A stretch of 64,000 nt of DNA from assembly GCF_014905615.1 (NCBI RefSeq), contig NZ_AQGU01000027.1, forward strand, positions 124,001 to 188,000, given 5' to 3'. Each line of letters begins with the position of its first letter. Position 1 is the first letter of the stretch. The notes beneath the pieces were generated by a model. The model searched no databases. It saw only the letters and a list, made by a program, of their open reading frames with translations, and had not been told where the DNA came from. The position numbers and the translations under genes are program-made. The DNA comes from Pseudoalteromonas aliena SW19 (GTDB taxonomy: Bacteria; Pseudomonadota; Gammaproteobacteria; Enterobacterales; Alteromonadaceae). Shown here in pieces: positions 46,084-55,968 of the stretch.

Positions 46084-48009
46084 ATGCGCGTTTCATCCTT
46101 TACTCGGCTATTAGCAATATTGCTGGCTTCAGCAAGCGTTTTATTAGGTTCTACACTGTTTTGGGCGAGCCAAACATTACTTAAACTAGAGCAACAAGAT
46201 ACGGCCTACAGCCAGCTTAAAAATACTATTTTGGTCGATTTAGCTGGGCAGTTAGGTAACTACTTAGACCAAGGTGATAGTCAATATTTAAATTCCGCAT
46301 CAAATTCAATTGAGTTAATAAAAACCAATCAGTTATCTATACTCCCCAATGACCTAAGCATTAAGCTTGAGCAGCAGCTAACTACACTCAACGATGATAT
46401 AAACGGTAAGTATCGAGCGCTTGGCAAGCTCTCAGGCAACGAAACGGCCTTACTCGATAATGCATTGAGGCAAATGACGGGCTCTGCGTCAGCGCTTATC
46501 AGTTACGCTACAAAAGCATCACCGCAAAATAGTGATGCACTCAATTACTATACACTGGCCAGTGATTACCATAGCGAAGCTGTTAATTTATCTTTGTTTA
46601 CTTATCAATTAATCCTTCAGTATGATGAAAGTACTTATCAAAGTTTGCAGCAAAGTGTTAATAATTTAAATCAAGTTGCCAAGTCTATCGATCAACTACC
46701 TAACTTAGGTGTAATGAGTGATGTTGATGAGGATGCTTTATTTGTTGACGAAGAGGCCGAAGATTTAGCCGACGAAATAAAGTCAGAACTGCTGAGTTGG
46801 CCCAGTCGTTATCCGCGTGATTTATCAAGTACTCTAAAACAAACGCAGCAACGCGAAAGTGGTTCTAATAATCTGCGTGCACAAATTAGTACACTTTCAA
46901 GCACGGTTATAAATGCAGAGCAATTGTTAAAAGTAGAGCAGGGCACTTTAAAACAGCGTGTTTTTTGGGTGTTTTGTGTTGCTATAGGCACACTTGTTAT
47001 ATTGGCTGCAGGTGTTTATTTTGTGCAACGAAATCAAGTGCTCACACCATTGAGGCAGTTGCGTGATGGCTTTGCTTTTTTAATTGAGAGCAATGAACTT
47101 AAAAATATTGAATGCAAAAATGAAAAAACGGAAGTGGGCGAAATAGCGCAATATTTTAACCTATTAATTGATCGTCAGCGAAATGAAGCACAAGATCGTG
47201 CAAAAATGCTCGAAGTCGTTAACGATTTTATGCAGCAGATGAGTAACCATCTGCAAACGATCAGCCAGCAAACCTCATTAAGTCATGGGCAAGTTGAGCA
47301 AAACCAAAATTTGCTAAGCGATATTCAACATATAGGTGAGCAGGTTAATCATATTAACTCCCAAGTTGCTGATAACGCAAAAAGTACCTTTTCAGCAATG
47401 GAGCAAAGCTTAGGGTTTTCTCAAAATATGCTCAATGCCAGCTCTGAGACTCAAGAGCGTGTAGAGCATGGCATGCAAAGTATTCAAGAGTTATTAAATG
47501 GTGTTGATGGTGTAGGAAAAATAATTGAAATTATTCGAAATATTGCGGATCAAACTAACTTATTAGCACTAAATGCAGCGATAGAGTCAGCAAGAGCTGG
47601 CGAGCATGGCCGTGGTTTTGCCGTAGTAGCTGATGAGGTGAGGCAATTAGCGCGTCAAACTCAAGGATCGCTAAGTGACATAAACGATCAGCTCAATTTG
47701 TTGACTGAAAACTCTCGGGTTGTCTCTGCACAAATATCGGCCTTAGCCGAAGGGGCTCAATCACAAACACAAAATGCTCAAGAGCTAAAGCTAAACTCTG
47801 AAGGGGTGGCCGATAATGCGCAAAGTGCAAATAGTGTTGCTTTTGAGGCTATGGCATTGGCTAAGCAGCAAAATAGTTTATTGGATAATTTTAGCCAATC
47901 AATGGAGAGTATGAAAGGCCAAGTAAGCGAGTCAAGTTTACTCGTTAACGATATTCAAAACCAACTGCAGCAACAAATGCAAACGATTAAAGGCAGCCTC
48001 AAATTTTAA
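46084..48009 (+). CDS. methyl-accepting chemotaxis protein
   Basis: Transmembrane chemoreceptor, 641 residues. Membrane helix 1 is at about residues 8-30; a periplasmic, all-helical sensor region of about 255 residues follows (Gln/Leu/Ser rich, helical-bundle type); membrane helix 2 is near 288-312 ([20 protein letters not shown]); HAMP about 313-365 begins [13 protein letters not shown]. The signalling hairpin has its highly conserved tip in [20 protein letters not shown] and [16 protein letters not shown], which bind CheA/CheW. No C-terminal CheR-tethering pentapeptide is seen. The ligand is unknown. Single gene with a 248-nt upstream region. TAGGAATTTAG gives the ribosome-binding site. Confidence 0.92.
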   Translation: MRVSSFTRLLAILLASASVLLGSTLFWASQTLLKLEQQDTAYSQLKNTILVDLAGQLGNYLDQGDSQYLNSASNSIELIKTNQLSILPNDLSIKLEQQLTTLNDDINGKYRALGKLSGNETALLDNALRQMTGSASALISYATKASPQNSDALNYYTLASDYHSEAVNLSLFTYQLILQYDESTYQSLQQSVNNLNQVAKSIDQLPNLGVMSDVDEDALFVDEEAEDLADEIKSELLSWPSRYPRDLSSTLKQTQQRESGSNNLRAQISTLSSTVINAEQLLKVEQGTLKQRVFWVFCVAIGTLVILAAGVYFVQRNQVLTPLRQLRDGFAFLIESNELKNIECKNEKTEVGEIAQYFNLLIDRQRNEAQDRAKMLEVVNDFMQQMSNHLQTISQQTSLSHGQVEQNQNLLSDIQHIGEQVNHINSQVADNAKSTFSAMEQSLGFSQNMLNASSETQERVEHGMQSIQELLNGVDGVGKIIEIIRNIADQTNLLALNAAIESARAGEHGRGFAVVADEVRQLARQTQGSLSDINDQLNLLTENSRVVSAQISALAEGAQSQTQNAQELKLNSEGVADNAQSANSVAFEAMALAKQQNSLLDNFSQSMESMKGQVSESSLLVNDIQNQLQQQMQTIKGSLKF

Positions 48010-48076
48010 TTATGGAGACTATCTTTTGAGGTTAAATTTACGGCCGTGTATGTTGTTTTTAGGCAAAGCCTGTATG

Positions 48077-48110
48077 CTAGGCGTGTTGACCTTTCGTGAT
48101 TGATTTTGCA
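48077..48110 (-). repeat. dispersed repeat, inverted partner copy
   Basis: Read on the minus strand: GCAAAATCAATCACGAAAGG followed by TCAACACGCCTAG, which matches copies 1-3. With copy 3 it brackets 48077-48251 as an inverted pair, as in a small MITE-like element. Confidence 0.5.
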
Positions 48111-48200
48111 GCAGGTTGTTTGGTTTTTAGGCAAAGTAGAGACCATGTAGTGTGGTTATTCCCCATACATAAGCGATAACGCAGCATAAATGTCAAACAT

Positions 48201-48251
48201 GCGCTGCGCCTAGATAGAACAAATTTTAATCCACAAAGGTCAATAGACCCT
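48201..48251 (+). repeat. dispersed repeat, copy 3
   Basis: ACAAATTTTAATCCACAAAG followed by GTCAATAGACCC, preceded by GCGCCTAGATAGA. It is nearly identical in order to copy 1 (CCCCTAGATTGA before the core) although 38 kb away. Confidence 0.65.
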
Positions 48252-48353
48252 GGTTACTCCTATCCCAAGTGTATTAAATTGGTGATTTATTTTACTTGTT
48301 AAAATGATCATATTTTTAATGAAGTGGGTACTACAATTTTTTAAGGATTTATG

Positions 48354-48827
48354 ATGATTGAACAAGGCCAAGTACTCCCTGTAATTACTCTGTCGCAGTT
48401 AACCGATGATGGTATGAAAACGCTGACTAATAATGATTTATTTGAAGGTAAAAAAGTAGTGTTATTTGCGGTGCCAGGTGCATTTACACCCACTTGTTCT
48501 AATGCCCACCTACCTGAATTTATAACGCTTGCAGATAAAATTAAAGCAAAGGGCGTTGATGCCATTTATTGTGTATCAGTAAACGACGCGTTTGTAATGA
48601 AAGCATGGGGGGACTCTCAAAATGCAGAAGAAATTTTAATGCTGGGTGATGGCGATGCTAGTTTTACTAAGGCATTAGGACTTGATAAAGATACTGCTGG
48701 TTTTGGTGGGATCCGTTCGATGCGTTACGCTATGATAGTTGAAAATAGTGTCGTAACGGGTTTGTTTGTAGAGCAAGACAAAGAATTTGCTATTAGCCGT
48801 GCAGAAGCTATTCTAGAAAAACTATAA
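48354..48827 (+). CDS. Prx5-type peroxiredoxin
   Basis: Thiol peroxidase that reduces H2O2, organic peroxides and peroxynitrite. The peroxidatic site is PGAFTPTCSNAHLPE with Cys48, the Prx5/AhpE-like PxxxTxxC motif; the conserved Arg is in GIRSMRYAMIVE. The length, 157 residues, fits the single-domain Prx5 group without fused glutaredoxin. The resolving partner (glutaredoxin or glutathione) is not encoded nearby. Two ATG codons stand in tandem (48351 and 48354); AAGGA at 48343-48347 better fits the second. It is convergent with the subtilase gene, and a bidirectional terminator separates them. Confidence 0.9.
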   Translation: MIEQGQVLPVITLSQLTDDGMKTLTNNDLFEGKKVVLFAVPGAFTPTCSNAHLPEFITLADKIKAKGVDAIYCVSVNDAFVMKAWGDSQNAEEILMLGDGDASFTKALGLDKDTAGFGGIRSMRYAMIVENSVVTGLFVEQDKEFAISRAEAILEKL

Positions 48828-48857
48828 ATTTAAATATTTCATGTGTTTAAGTGATAT

Positions 48858-48891
48858 AAAACCCCGACTTTAACAATCGGGGTTTTCTTTT
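48858..48891. terminator. bidirectional terminator between peroxiredoxin and subtilase genes
   Basis: AAAACCCCGA (48858-48867) and TCGGGGTTTT (48877-48886) form a ten-base-pair stem; plus-strand reading ends in TTTTCTTTTT and minus-strand reading in TTTTATAT, so it serves both convergent genes. Confidence 0.9.
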
Positions 48892-48913
48892 TATAATATT
48901 ATTTTTTAATTAT

Positions 48914-50701
48914 TTATGGCTTATATTGGCCGCTAATTGTTAAACCAGAAACGCGACTGTATGCGTTAATGCTGATATGCCATTTACCGGCTTGCGGGCT
49001 GCTAAATGTACATGTTTCTTCATTACCATCTTCATACGGGCGACAGTCATAATTTGAGGCTGTTGGCTGGCTACCAAATTTAACATGTAAATCAGCATCT
49101 CCACTACCGCCTGAGGTTGTCACTGTAAATGTAGACATGTTAGCAGGGACATCTAATGTGTAATGTTTCCATTGACCTGCACTAATATTTACATCACTTA
49201 CAGAACCACCACCTGCTTCCGGTTTAGTCGTATCTGTTCCGCCAGCAGCTGCAACGGCGGCGGCCGCATCAACAATACCTGTACCACAGTTAGTACAGCT
49301 TGCAGGGAATGAGCGGGTTGTTGATTTTAAAATATTTTCTATTTCATCAGGCGTCGCATTAGGCTTAGCTTGTTTAATAAGTGCAGCAACACCCGCTACA
49401 TGTGGTGCAGCCATTGATGTGCCTTGCGAATAACTATAGCTGTCACGTGAAGGGCTTGATGAACCTGTATTGTAGGTAGATAAAACACCTTCTGAGTCGT
49501 TTGCAAAACTTTGCGCGCCGCCAGGTGCTGCAACATCAATATTGCTTCCGTAATTAGAGTAATATGCACGACCACCGTTACGACCTACAGCAGCAACATT
49601 TATTACACCATTACAGTTACCTGGGTTGTAGTTTGCTGAATTATCATTGTCGTTACCTGCGGCAATAACAACCACTGCGCCGTTGCTTCGTGCCGCATTA
49701 ATTGCGCTTTGAGTCGTAGAGCTACATGACCCGCTGCCACCTAAACTCATGTTAATAACATCGGCAGGGTTAGCGTTTGCTGGCACGCCAGATACATTAC
49801 CGCCAGCTGCCCAAATAATACCATCAGCAATATCAGAAGTTAAACCACCACATTTACCTAATACACGCACTGGTACTACTTTGGCGTCGTAAGCAACACC
49901 TGCAACACCTTCACCATTATTAGTAACTGCGGCAACGGTGCCGGCTACATGAGTACCATGCCAGCTAGAGCTCTTAGCATCATTAGTGCCACATTCATTT
50001 GTTGCAACCGCATCACCAGGGTCGCGAGCATCGCTATCACGACCACCACCGTCATTTGCGACCGATAGATTTGAAATCATATCGTAACCTTGTAAAAGGT
50101 TTGCGTTTAAATCAGCATGAGGGCGATAACCTGTATCAAGTACTGCCACAACCACACCATTGCCTGTTGCGCTATCCCAAGCGGTAGGTAAATTTAGGCC
50201 ACCTGCTTGCTCATAATAATGCCATTGATCATCAAAACGCGGATCATTAGGTGTCGAAAACGGCTGTAACATTTGATCAACTTCAATATACTCAACATTA
50301 CCTGAGCCAACTAGCTCTTGCATAAACTCTTGTGCTTCTTCTGCGTTGAGTTTTTTATCTGCACGTACTACATGGTGGTTATTAAGTGCCATAGCGCGTA
50401 CATATTTGCCCTTTACTTTCCCATTTTTGGAAGAGAAGCTTTTAACAAAATTTTGTGCTCGCTTATTCATGCTAGCAGAATCGGTATTTTCAGATGAAAT
50501 ATTTACCATATCATTACTGTTATGTTGATATTTTATAATGAACTGTGTTTCAGCGCTATTTTGGCTTTGTAACTTTGCTGATGTTTCAGCCATTGAAGGC
50601 GCAAGCGCTTGAGCAGGGTTAGCCATACTTGATGTTGCTGTAAAGATTGTACTTACTGTTAATGCAATAACGCATTTTTTAAAGATTTTAGTTGTTGTCA
50701 T
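48914..50701 (-). CDS. secreted subtilisin-like serine protease (S8) with C-terminal PPC domain
   Basis: Extracellular protease, 595 residues, made as a preproenzyme. A Sec signal peptide covers about residues 1-27; an inhibitor_I9 propeptide lies about 50-145. The S8 catalytic domain (about 165-480) has the triad Asp189 (VAVLDTGYRPH), His248 (SSSWHGTHVAGTVAA) and Ser429 (SQGTSMAAPHVAGVAA); the oxyanion Asn is in VVVIAAGNDND. The last 95 residues (ISAGQWKHYTLDVP ... GDADLHVKFG) are a pre-peptidase C-terminal (PPC) domain, usually removed after export. Such marine proteases leave the cell by a T2SS. TAGGGATAATT is the ribosome-binding site. The gene is divergent from yhiN and convergent with the peroxiredoxin gene. 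Confidence 0.93.
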   Translation of the reverse strand: MTTTKIFKKCVIALTVSTIFTATSSMANPAQALAPSMAETSAKLQSQNSAETQFIIKYQHNSNDMVNISSENTDSASMNKRAQNFVKSFSSKNGKVKGKYVRAMALNNHHVVRADKKLNAEEAQEFMQELVGSGNVEYIEVDQMLQPFSTPNDPRFDDQWHYYEQAGGLNLPTAWDSATGNGVVVAVLDTGYRPHADLNANLLQGYDMISNLSVANDGGGRDSDARDPGDAVATNECGTNDAKSSSWHGTHVAGTVAAVTNNGEGVAGVAYDAKVVPVRVLGKCGGLTSDIADGIIWAAGGNVSGVPANANPADVINMSLGGSGSCSSTTQSAINAARSNGAVVVIAAGNDNDNSANYNPGNCNGVINVAAVGRNGGRAYYSNYGSNIDVAAPGGAQSFANDSEGVLSTYNTGSSSPSRDSYSYSQGTSMAAPHVAGVAALIKQAKPNATPDEIENILKSTTRSFPASCTNCGTGIVDAAAAVAAAGGTDTTKPEAGGGSVSDVNISAGQWKHYTLDVPANMSTFTVTTSGGSGDADLHVKFGSQPTASNYDCRPYEDGNEETCTFSSPQAGKWHISINAYSRVSGLTISGQYKP

Positions 50702-50970
50702 AATTATCCCTAGTGTTATTAACTTTTACGCAGACAAAACCTGCGAGAAGGGAATTAAAGTAAACGATCTGTTAATTAAGTTAAAATATCATTTCATTAT
50801 GTACCTGTTTAATTTGGTTATAACGAGAGTTTACAGTGCTTTTATAGTCATTTTGTTGTTTCAATACTCTTTTTAATAGTTTAAAAGTGTTGTTTATTTA
50901 TGCTTTTTTACTTTTAGTAAGTTAAATACATTTAATTTGTTGTGTAATTACTAATAATTAATTCGATACG
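50702..50970. other. AT-rich divergent intergenic region
   Basis: The 323 nt between the subtilase and the flavoprotein gene hold no reading frame of note. They must contain the subtilase promoter on the minus strand, which I cannot locate with confidence, and the promoter listed at 50971. Confidence 0.4.
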
Positions 50971-50996
50971 TTGGACATGTTTAAATTTGCTATAAT
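50971..50996 (+). promoter_or_regulatory. extended -10 promoter of the YhiN-like gene
   Basis: TTTGCTATAAT includes a perfect TATAAT (50991-50996) with TG one base upstream (extended -10). TTGGAC at 50971 is only 14 nt away, too near for a normal -35, so the extended -10 probably dominates. The ATG follows at 51025. Confidence 0.5.
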
Positions 50997-51024
50997 CGAA
51001 AAAATTTTTTAGTGAGATAAATTA

Positions 51025-52209
51025 ATGGCCCAAGTAGATGTAATAGTAATAGGCGCGGGAGCTGCCGGATTAATGTGTGCGACACAAGCAGGGTACCGAG
51101 GTCGAAGCGTTACTGTACTTGATATGGGTAAAAAACCCGGTCGTAAAATTTTAATAAGTGGTGGTGGGCGTTGTAATTTTACAAATGAAAATGCGAGTCC
51201 AGATAACTACTTATGCAGTAATGCACATTTTGTTAAATCGTGTTTAAGTCGCTATACCCAGCATGACTTTATTGAGCTGGTGGACAGACATGGTTTAGCT
51301 TATCACCATAAAACTCTTGGCCAGCTGTTTTGTGATAATAACGCACAAGACATTGTTAATATTTTACTGACCGAATGTGAGTGGGCTGGGGTAAATATCA
51401 AGTTACGTAGCGAAGTGATCAGCGTATCAAAAACTGATAATGGTTACTGCGTAGTGACCGAGCAAGAAACGCTTTACTGTGAGTCGTTAGTCATTGCATC
51501 GGGTGGTTTAACGATGCCTAAACTAGGTGCAACCCCAATTGGCTATAAAGTTGCTGAGCAGTTTGGCTTAAATGTATTGCCAACAATGGCTGCACTTGTG
51601 CCATTTACTTTGCATCAGCACGATAAAGATCGCTTTGAAGGGCTTTCGGGAATTAGTATCCCATGTGAAGTTTCAAGCGAAGACGGCACTGTATTTAAAG
51701 AAAATATTCTTTTTACGCATCGTGGATTATCGGGACCTGCAATACTACAAATCAGCTCATTTTGGCGAGCAGGGCAAGCTGTAACTATAAACTTACTACC
51801 TGAAATAGACTTAAGACAGCAACTTGCCAATTGGCGTGAAACGCAATCTCAAAAGTCGTTAAAAAATAGCCTTGCGACTATTCTACCAAAGCGTTTTATA
51901 GAAATTCTTCATGAGAGTAAAGCCATTCCTGATTGTAATATTAACCAGCTTACACATGCTCAAATAGATGAGTTAGTAAATTACATTCACGCTTGGCAAG
52001 TTAAACCCAATGGCACAGAAGGGTATAGAACAGCAGAAGTTACACTCGGTGGTGTAAACACTGACGAGCTAAGCTCTAAAACGTTTGAAGCTAAAAAAGC
52101 CAAAGGCCTATACTTTATAGGCGAAGTAACTGATGTAACGGGTTGGCTAGGCGGTTATAACTTTCAGTATGCGTGGAGCTGTGGTTTCGCAGCAGGGCAG
52201 TATTGTTAA
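51025..52209 (+). CDS. yhiN: HI0933/YhiN-family FAD-dependent oxidoreductase
   Basis: Flavoprotein of the HI0933/BaiN family, 394 residues, cytoplasmic. The FAD dinucleotide fold is at the start, VDVIVIGAGAAGLMCATQAG, followed by the family signature GKKPGRKILISGGGRCNFTN (about residues 36-55). LFTHRGLSGPAILQIS, TLGGVNTDELSSKTFEAK and the C-terminal FIGEVTDVTGWLGGYNFQYA are also typical. The physiological substrate of E. coli YhiN is not established. A single gene, with a short hairpin after its stop. Confidence 0.9.
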   Translation: MAQVDVIVIGAGAAGLMCATQAGYRGRSVTVLDMGKKPGRKILISGGGRCNFTNENASPDNYLCSNAHFVKSCLSRYTQHDFIELVDRHGLAYHHKTLGQLFCDNNAQDIVNILLTECEWAGVNIKLRSEVISVSKTDNGYCVVTEQETLYCESLVIASGGLTMPKLGATPIGYKVAEQFGLNVLPTMAALVPFTLHQHDKDRFEGLSGISIPCEVSSEDGTVFKENILFTHRGLSGPAILQISSFWRAGQAVTINLLPEIDLRQQLANWRETQSQKSLKNSLATILPKRFIEILHESKAIPDCNINQLTHAQIDELVNYIHAWQVKPNGTEGYRTAEVTLGGVNTDELSSKTFEAKKAKGLYFIGEVTDVTGWLGGYNFQYAWSCGFAAGQYC

Positions 52210-52239
52210 ATTGTTTAGGAGCATAAAGTTTGTAACCTT

Positions 52240-52266
52240 GGGATGAGCGTTCCATCCCTTGTTATT
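52240..52266. terminator. hairpin between convergent yhiN and EAL genes
   Basis: GGGATG (52240-52245) and CATCCC (52253-52258), loop AGCGTTC, then TTGTTATTGTT on the plus strand. A short but plausible terminator of yhiN. Confidence 0.5.
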
Positions 52267-52282
52267 GTTGCCCATTTTTAGT

Positions 52283-52966
52283 TTACTCTTTTGAGGGGAT
52301 TAGCTCTGGTTTTCCTAAATAATATCCTTGCACATAATCTATGTTCATATCTTTCACTTTTTTATATATATCAATATTTTCAACGCCTTCAGCTATAACC
52401 TTAGCGCCTAGTTGTTGACAAAAAGCGACTAACTTAATAAGCGGAGCAGTACAAACGTCGTTTTGGCAATACTGAAAAATCATGTCGCCATCTAACTTTA
52501 TATAACTTGGGTTAAGGTCAAAGACATTTTTAAAATTTGAATGTTCAGTTCCAAAATCGTCAATGGCAAACAGGCAACCAAAACGTTTAAAAAGTAATAT
52601 TCGTTCTTGTATATGTACATCGGTGTAGAGTAATTCTTGCTCTGTAATTTCGATAACAATATTGTGCAACTTAGTGTTTGTTGTATGCGCATTGATTAAA
52701 AAATCTAGTGTGCCAGCTGATAAGAACTGTTTCACAGTAAAGTTTATAAATAGCAGCTCTGATTCTGTTCTTATATTTTTAGTTGCATCAATTTTGAAGA
52801 TTTCAGTGAGAAGTTCAAATGAAAACTCTGCATACAGTTCTGGATTACGATTAAATACTTCAAGTGATATAGAGTTAAATTTTCGTAATAAAATTTCTTG
52901 GCCAAATGCTCCGCCATCTATGGCCGATACAATTGGCATTATTGCAAAAGAAGTATTGTTATGCAT
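52283..52966 (-). CDS. stand-alone EAL domain protein, probable c-di-GMP phosphodiesterase
   Basis: 227 residues, a single EAL domain with no sensor or membrane part. The residues for metal binding and catalysis are all present: Glu24 in the variant motif EILLR (instead of EALLR), Asn in LLFINFTVKQF, Glu in IVIEITEQEL, the paired Asp in FAIDDFGTEHSNF, Lys in SYIKLDGDMI, Glu in VIAEGVENID and Gln in YVQGYYLGKP. Activity is therefore likely. Hydrolysis of c-di-GMP would favour motility over biofilm. The domain resembles short YdiV/BLUF-type EAL proteins in architecture but keeps the catalytic set that YdiV lost. It is convergent with yhiN and lies next to the three-domain glycosyltransferase gene. 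Confidence 0.85.
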   Translation of the reverse strand: MHNNTSFAIMPIVSAIDGGAFGQEILLRKFNSISLEVFNRNPELYAEFSFELLTEIFKIDATKNIRTESELLFINFTVKQFLSAGTLDFLINAHTTNTKLHNIVIEITEQELLYTDVHIQERILLFKRFGCLFAIDDFGTEHSNFKNVFDLNPSYIKLDGDMIFQYCQNDVCTAPLIKLVAFCQQLGAKVIAEGVENIDIYKKVKDMNIDYVQGYYLGKPELIPSKE

Positions 52967-53021
52967 AATATATTTTAATTCCCTATACGAATCTTATAAG
53001 ATTAATCTATGAAACCTAAGG

Positions 53022-55238
53022 TTAGATAGATTCATCGTTACTCATTAATGTCTGTATATGTTGCGGATCAACTTTAGTCCAATAATGGCTACTAGTGTCT
53101 TTTGGTGAGGTGTTATCACCATGAACAAAACCTATATAGCCTGAATATTCTTGATGAGGAATAATTTTTTTTGTATTTTTTGTCCATAAAAATTCTGCAT
53201 CCTCTCCTATTGTTTGGTGTTTAAATTGATTATTGGTCCAGAACTTTTTCCAATAACAAAGCGAGCCGCCTAATACCCAATTTCGCTCTGATTGCGGGTA
53301 AGAATAAAGCCAAGCCAGCCTTTTCTCAGGATCGAAATAATAGACATTGGTTATCCCTGTAATATCGCCTTTTGAGCTTAATAAAGCATGAACTTGTGTA
53401 GCTATCCAGTCTTTAGCCATCCAATCATCATCATCCCAGTGAATAATGATATCACCGCTGGCGAGCTCGTTAGCGATATTACGTTTATTACCTATAGAAT
53501 GGTGTGAGTTTAACTTTAAGTATTTAATGTTATTTATATTAGAAGGTATGAGTTTATCTACAGGATCATTGCCATCATCGACAATTATTAATTCCTTTTT
53601 ATCGTAGGATTGTTTTAAAAAATGTTGGATTGCTTGGACGACAAATTGCTTTCTATTTTTGGTTGGCATAATGCAGGATACTTTGGGTAAAGAGCTTTGA
53701 TCCCCAAAAAGATGCTTTGTCGGTGGTAGGGCAATAGTTTCCTCTTGCGCAACTTCATAATATTGACGGTAAAATGTTAGATCGCTTGCCAATAAAGAAG
53801 AAACATCAGTCTTTCTCCAACCATTTTTGTCTTTAAACTGACCACTTTCAAAAGACCAACTATTGGTATCATGACGTAAATATATAAATAAACTACAGCC
53901 ATCTATTTTTGCTAAACGTGCTTTTTTATTAATTAATTCTTCCAACAGCACAGCATCTTCGCGTAGTGAAATGTCAAGAAATTGAGAGTGACCTAAACAC
54001 TTACGTGTATACATCAATGTTCCGCCATGCACTCCTTTTACAAACATGTCATTATATAAATCTGAACTCGTCTCCCATGCTTCCCACCGAGAAGGGCTAA
54101 AAAAAACAGTATTATATAAGGCAGTTATATCAGCTTCTCCTTGTAAAATAGGCTTAGCTTGTTCAGACAATCTGTTGTTGGCATACCAATCATCATCGTC
54201 CCAGTGCACCATAATCTGACCACAAGCAAGTTTTACTGCCATATTACGTTTGTAGCCTATGCTGGAGTTCTCTGGTGATTTTATATAATAAATATTACTA
54301 AATTGTTCAATACCCTTCGGTAAGTCTGTTAGCGTATCATAGACAATTATTAACTCGGTATGCGGGTAATCTTGTCGTGAAAAGTAGGTAATAGCCTGTT
54401 TGACAAAATTAGCTCTACCTCGCGTTGGCATAATGCAAGATATTAATGGTTTCTCTTCTCTATTTAATTTTTCTGGTGGTAAGTAGTAATCTTTTACTTT
54501 AGTTGAATATTTATCCATCTTCATGCTTAGCAACCGTGAGTTTGTTACGAAGGTTTTATCTCTGTGCATGTTTTCAGTAAAGTAGGATTTATGGGCATAG
54601 GCACTTTTTACCCATATAGCATCATATCCGGCCTCAATAGCCCTTTGTTGGTAGTCTATTTCCCAACAAAATCCATTTTTAAAATCTTCATCGGCACAAC
54701 CAATAGTGTTAACTAATGCTTTATTGAGTACAAAACAAGACTCTAATAATGGATGCAATGATTCTGTATTGGAATTAGGGCGAAATTTATACTGAAGTTT
54801 TTGGCTTCGTAGCAATAAATTAATATTGCTAGGAGATTCATCCTGGTACAAACTTTGTTGATTCCAAGCATTATTGCTTGAAGGGCCTACTAAGCCGGTA
54901 CTTTCGTTTTGCGTGAATTCTAACAGTAATAATTTAAGACTATGTGGTGCCAGTAACATCTCGCAGGTTATAAATACATAATAGTCGGCTTGTTGTGCAA
55001 TAAGCTGGTTAAAGTAATATACGTGACCGCTTTGTTGTGCGGTTAATTCGATTACTGAATAAGGCAATTGCTGAATAGTTTGCTTAAGCTGCTCATTTGG
55101 CTGATCCAATAATAAAAGTAGTGTCGCATTTTTAACTTCTGCTGCATTCAGGTGCAAGTGGTATAACACATTATGTAGTTGAAGGCTGGTTGTTTGAAAA
55201 TCAACATAAACACCAATTATCGTATTATTCTTGTTCAT
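53022..55238 (-). CDS. large glycosyltransferase with three GT2-like domains
   Basis: 738 residues, cytoplasmic. The first third (about 1-235) is a GT2-like fold beginning NTIIGVYVDFQTTSLQLHNV, with LVGPSSNNAWNQ and CWEIDYQQRAIEAGYDA, but without a clear DxD. The second domain (about 262-480) starts PLISCIMPTRGRANFVKQAI and has VHWDDDDWYANNRL; the third (about 515-735) starts SCIMPTKNRKQFVVQAIQHF and has IHWDDDDWMAKDW. The last two are clear repeats of each other, with intact DDDD metal-binding loops. ATG 55238 is preferred because AAGGA lies 10 nt upstream; a GTG at 55265 has no spacing to its GGGAG. Acceptor unknown: a protein, teichoic-type or surface glycan are all possible. It borders the toxin-like gene island. 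Confidence 0.82.
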   Translation of the reverse strand: MNKNNTIIGVYVDFQTTSLQLHNVLYHLHLNAAEVKNATLLLLLDQPNEQLKQTIQQLPYSVIELTAQQSGHVYYFNQLIAQQADYYVFITCEMLLAPHSLKLLLLEFTQNESTGLVGPSSNNAWNQQSLYQDESPSNINLLLRSQKLQYKFRPNSNTESLHPLLESCFVLNKALVNTIGCADEDFKNGFCWEIDYQQRAIEAGYDAIWVKSAYAHKSYFTENMHRDKTFVTNSRLLSMKMDKYSTKVKDYYLPPEKLNREEKPLISCIMPTRGRANFVKQAITYFSRQDYPHTELIIVYDTLTDLPKGIEQFSNIYYIKSPENSSIGYKRNMAVKLACGQIMVHWDDDDWYANNRLSEQAKPILQGEADITALYNTVFFSPSRWEAWETSSDLYNDMFVKGVHGGTLMYTRKCLGHSQFLDISLREDAVLLEELINKKARLAKIDGCSLFIYLRHDTNSWSFESGQFKDKNGWRKTDVSSLLASDLTFYRQYYEVAQEETIALPPTKHLFGDQSSLPKVSCIMPTKNRKQFVVQAIQHFLKQSYDKKELIIVDDGNDPVDKLIPSNINNIKYLKLNSHHSIGNKRNIANELASGDIIIHWDDDDWMAKDWIATQVHALLSSKGDITGITNVYYFDPEKRLAWLYSYPQSERNWVLGGSLCYWKKFWTNNQFKHQTIGEDAEFLWTKNTKKIIPHQEYSGYIGFVHGDNTSPKDTSSHYWTKVDPQHIQTLMSNDESI

Positions 55239-55358
55239 TTTCAGTTTATCCTTAAAACTTTTCACTCCCGTTTTGTTATAGAAGTAATGATGGGTAGTTC
55301 ACTTATCGCATATTAAAAGAGAGAAAATAGAAATATTTTGCAAGTAATTAATACGTAA

Positions 55359-55934
55359 TTAACGCATTAAAAATTTTAATGGTTTAGAAAGTTCTCCAGG
55401 TTGTCCTCCTTGCATAATGAGGTTGACCTTCTTGTTCTCGGAGATATCTAACTTGTTTAAACTGACGTTTAAATCATTAGGATGAATTAGTTCACCTTGT
55501 TGAGCTCTTAAATCAGCACAAATATAAACAGTTGTCGATAACTCAAATTTTATTTGGTTATTAGAGTCAATTTTTTGAGCAGCAATAATGCGTTTATTCT
55601 TAATAAGGTTAATACCCTCAACTTTATTCTCCATAGTTTTTTGAAAAATAACATGGTCAAGTTGATAGTCTATAGCAATACCACTGTTTCCCATATCGGG
55701 CTTATTATTTGCAGATAAAGAATTTATAGCGCTAACGTTGCCGTAAGCATCGAATAATTGATACTCATAAGCCCAATTTATACGAAAAGGGTGGGTCCAC
55801 TGATAATTGCAGTTGTTTATCACCTTCCATGCCAGCATTTGGTTAATATTTCCAAATAGGTTCCGCTGGAATAGCGTTACCCTAGGCTGATGATTATTTG
55901 TAGACATGTTAGTAAAGCAAATATCAGTAAACAT
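55359..55934 (-). CDS. unknown protein, paralogue of the one at 56480
   Basis: 191 residues without signal peptide or membrane segment; I do not know the family. It shares with the 56480-57106 protein a conserved order: V.LFQRN, AWKVINNCNYQWTHPFRINW, then FDAYGNVSAINSL, a middle part with Lys-rich strands, and a C-terminal IMQGGQPGELSKPLKFLMR that parallels VMTGGGSGPGATAFSF of the paralogue. The repeated short beta-strand pattern suggests a beta-sandwich. It lies 34 nt after the 139-residue gene and is probably co-transcribed. An alternative start nine codons later (55907) would give MSTNNHQPRVTLF; the upstream AGGAT favours 55934 slightly. Confidence 0.7.
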   Translation of the reverse strand: MFTDICFTNMSTNNHQPRVTLFQRNLFGNINQMLAWKVINNCNYQWTHPFRINWAYEYQLFDAYGNVSAINSLSANNKPDMGNSGIAIDYQLDHVIFQKTMENKVEGINLIKNKRIIAAQKIDSNNQIKFELSTTVYICADLRAQQGELIHPNDLNVSLNKLDISENKKVNLIMQGGQPGELSKPLKFLMR

Positions 55935-55968
55935 AGTATTCTTAATCCTGATGGTATATCAGCAATGA

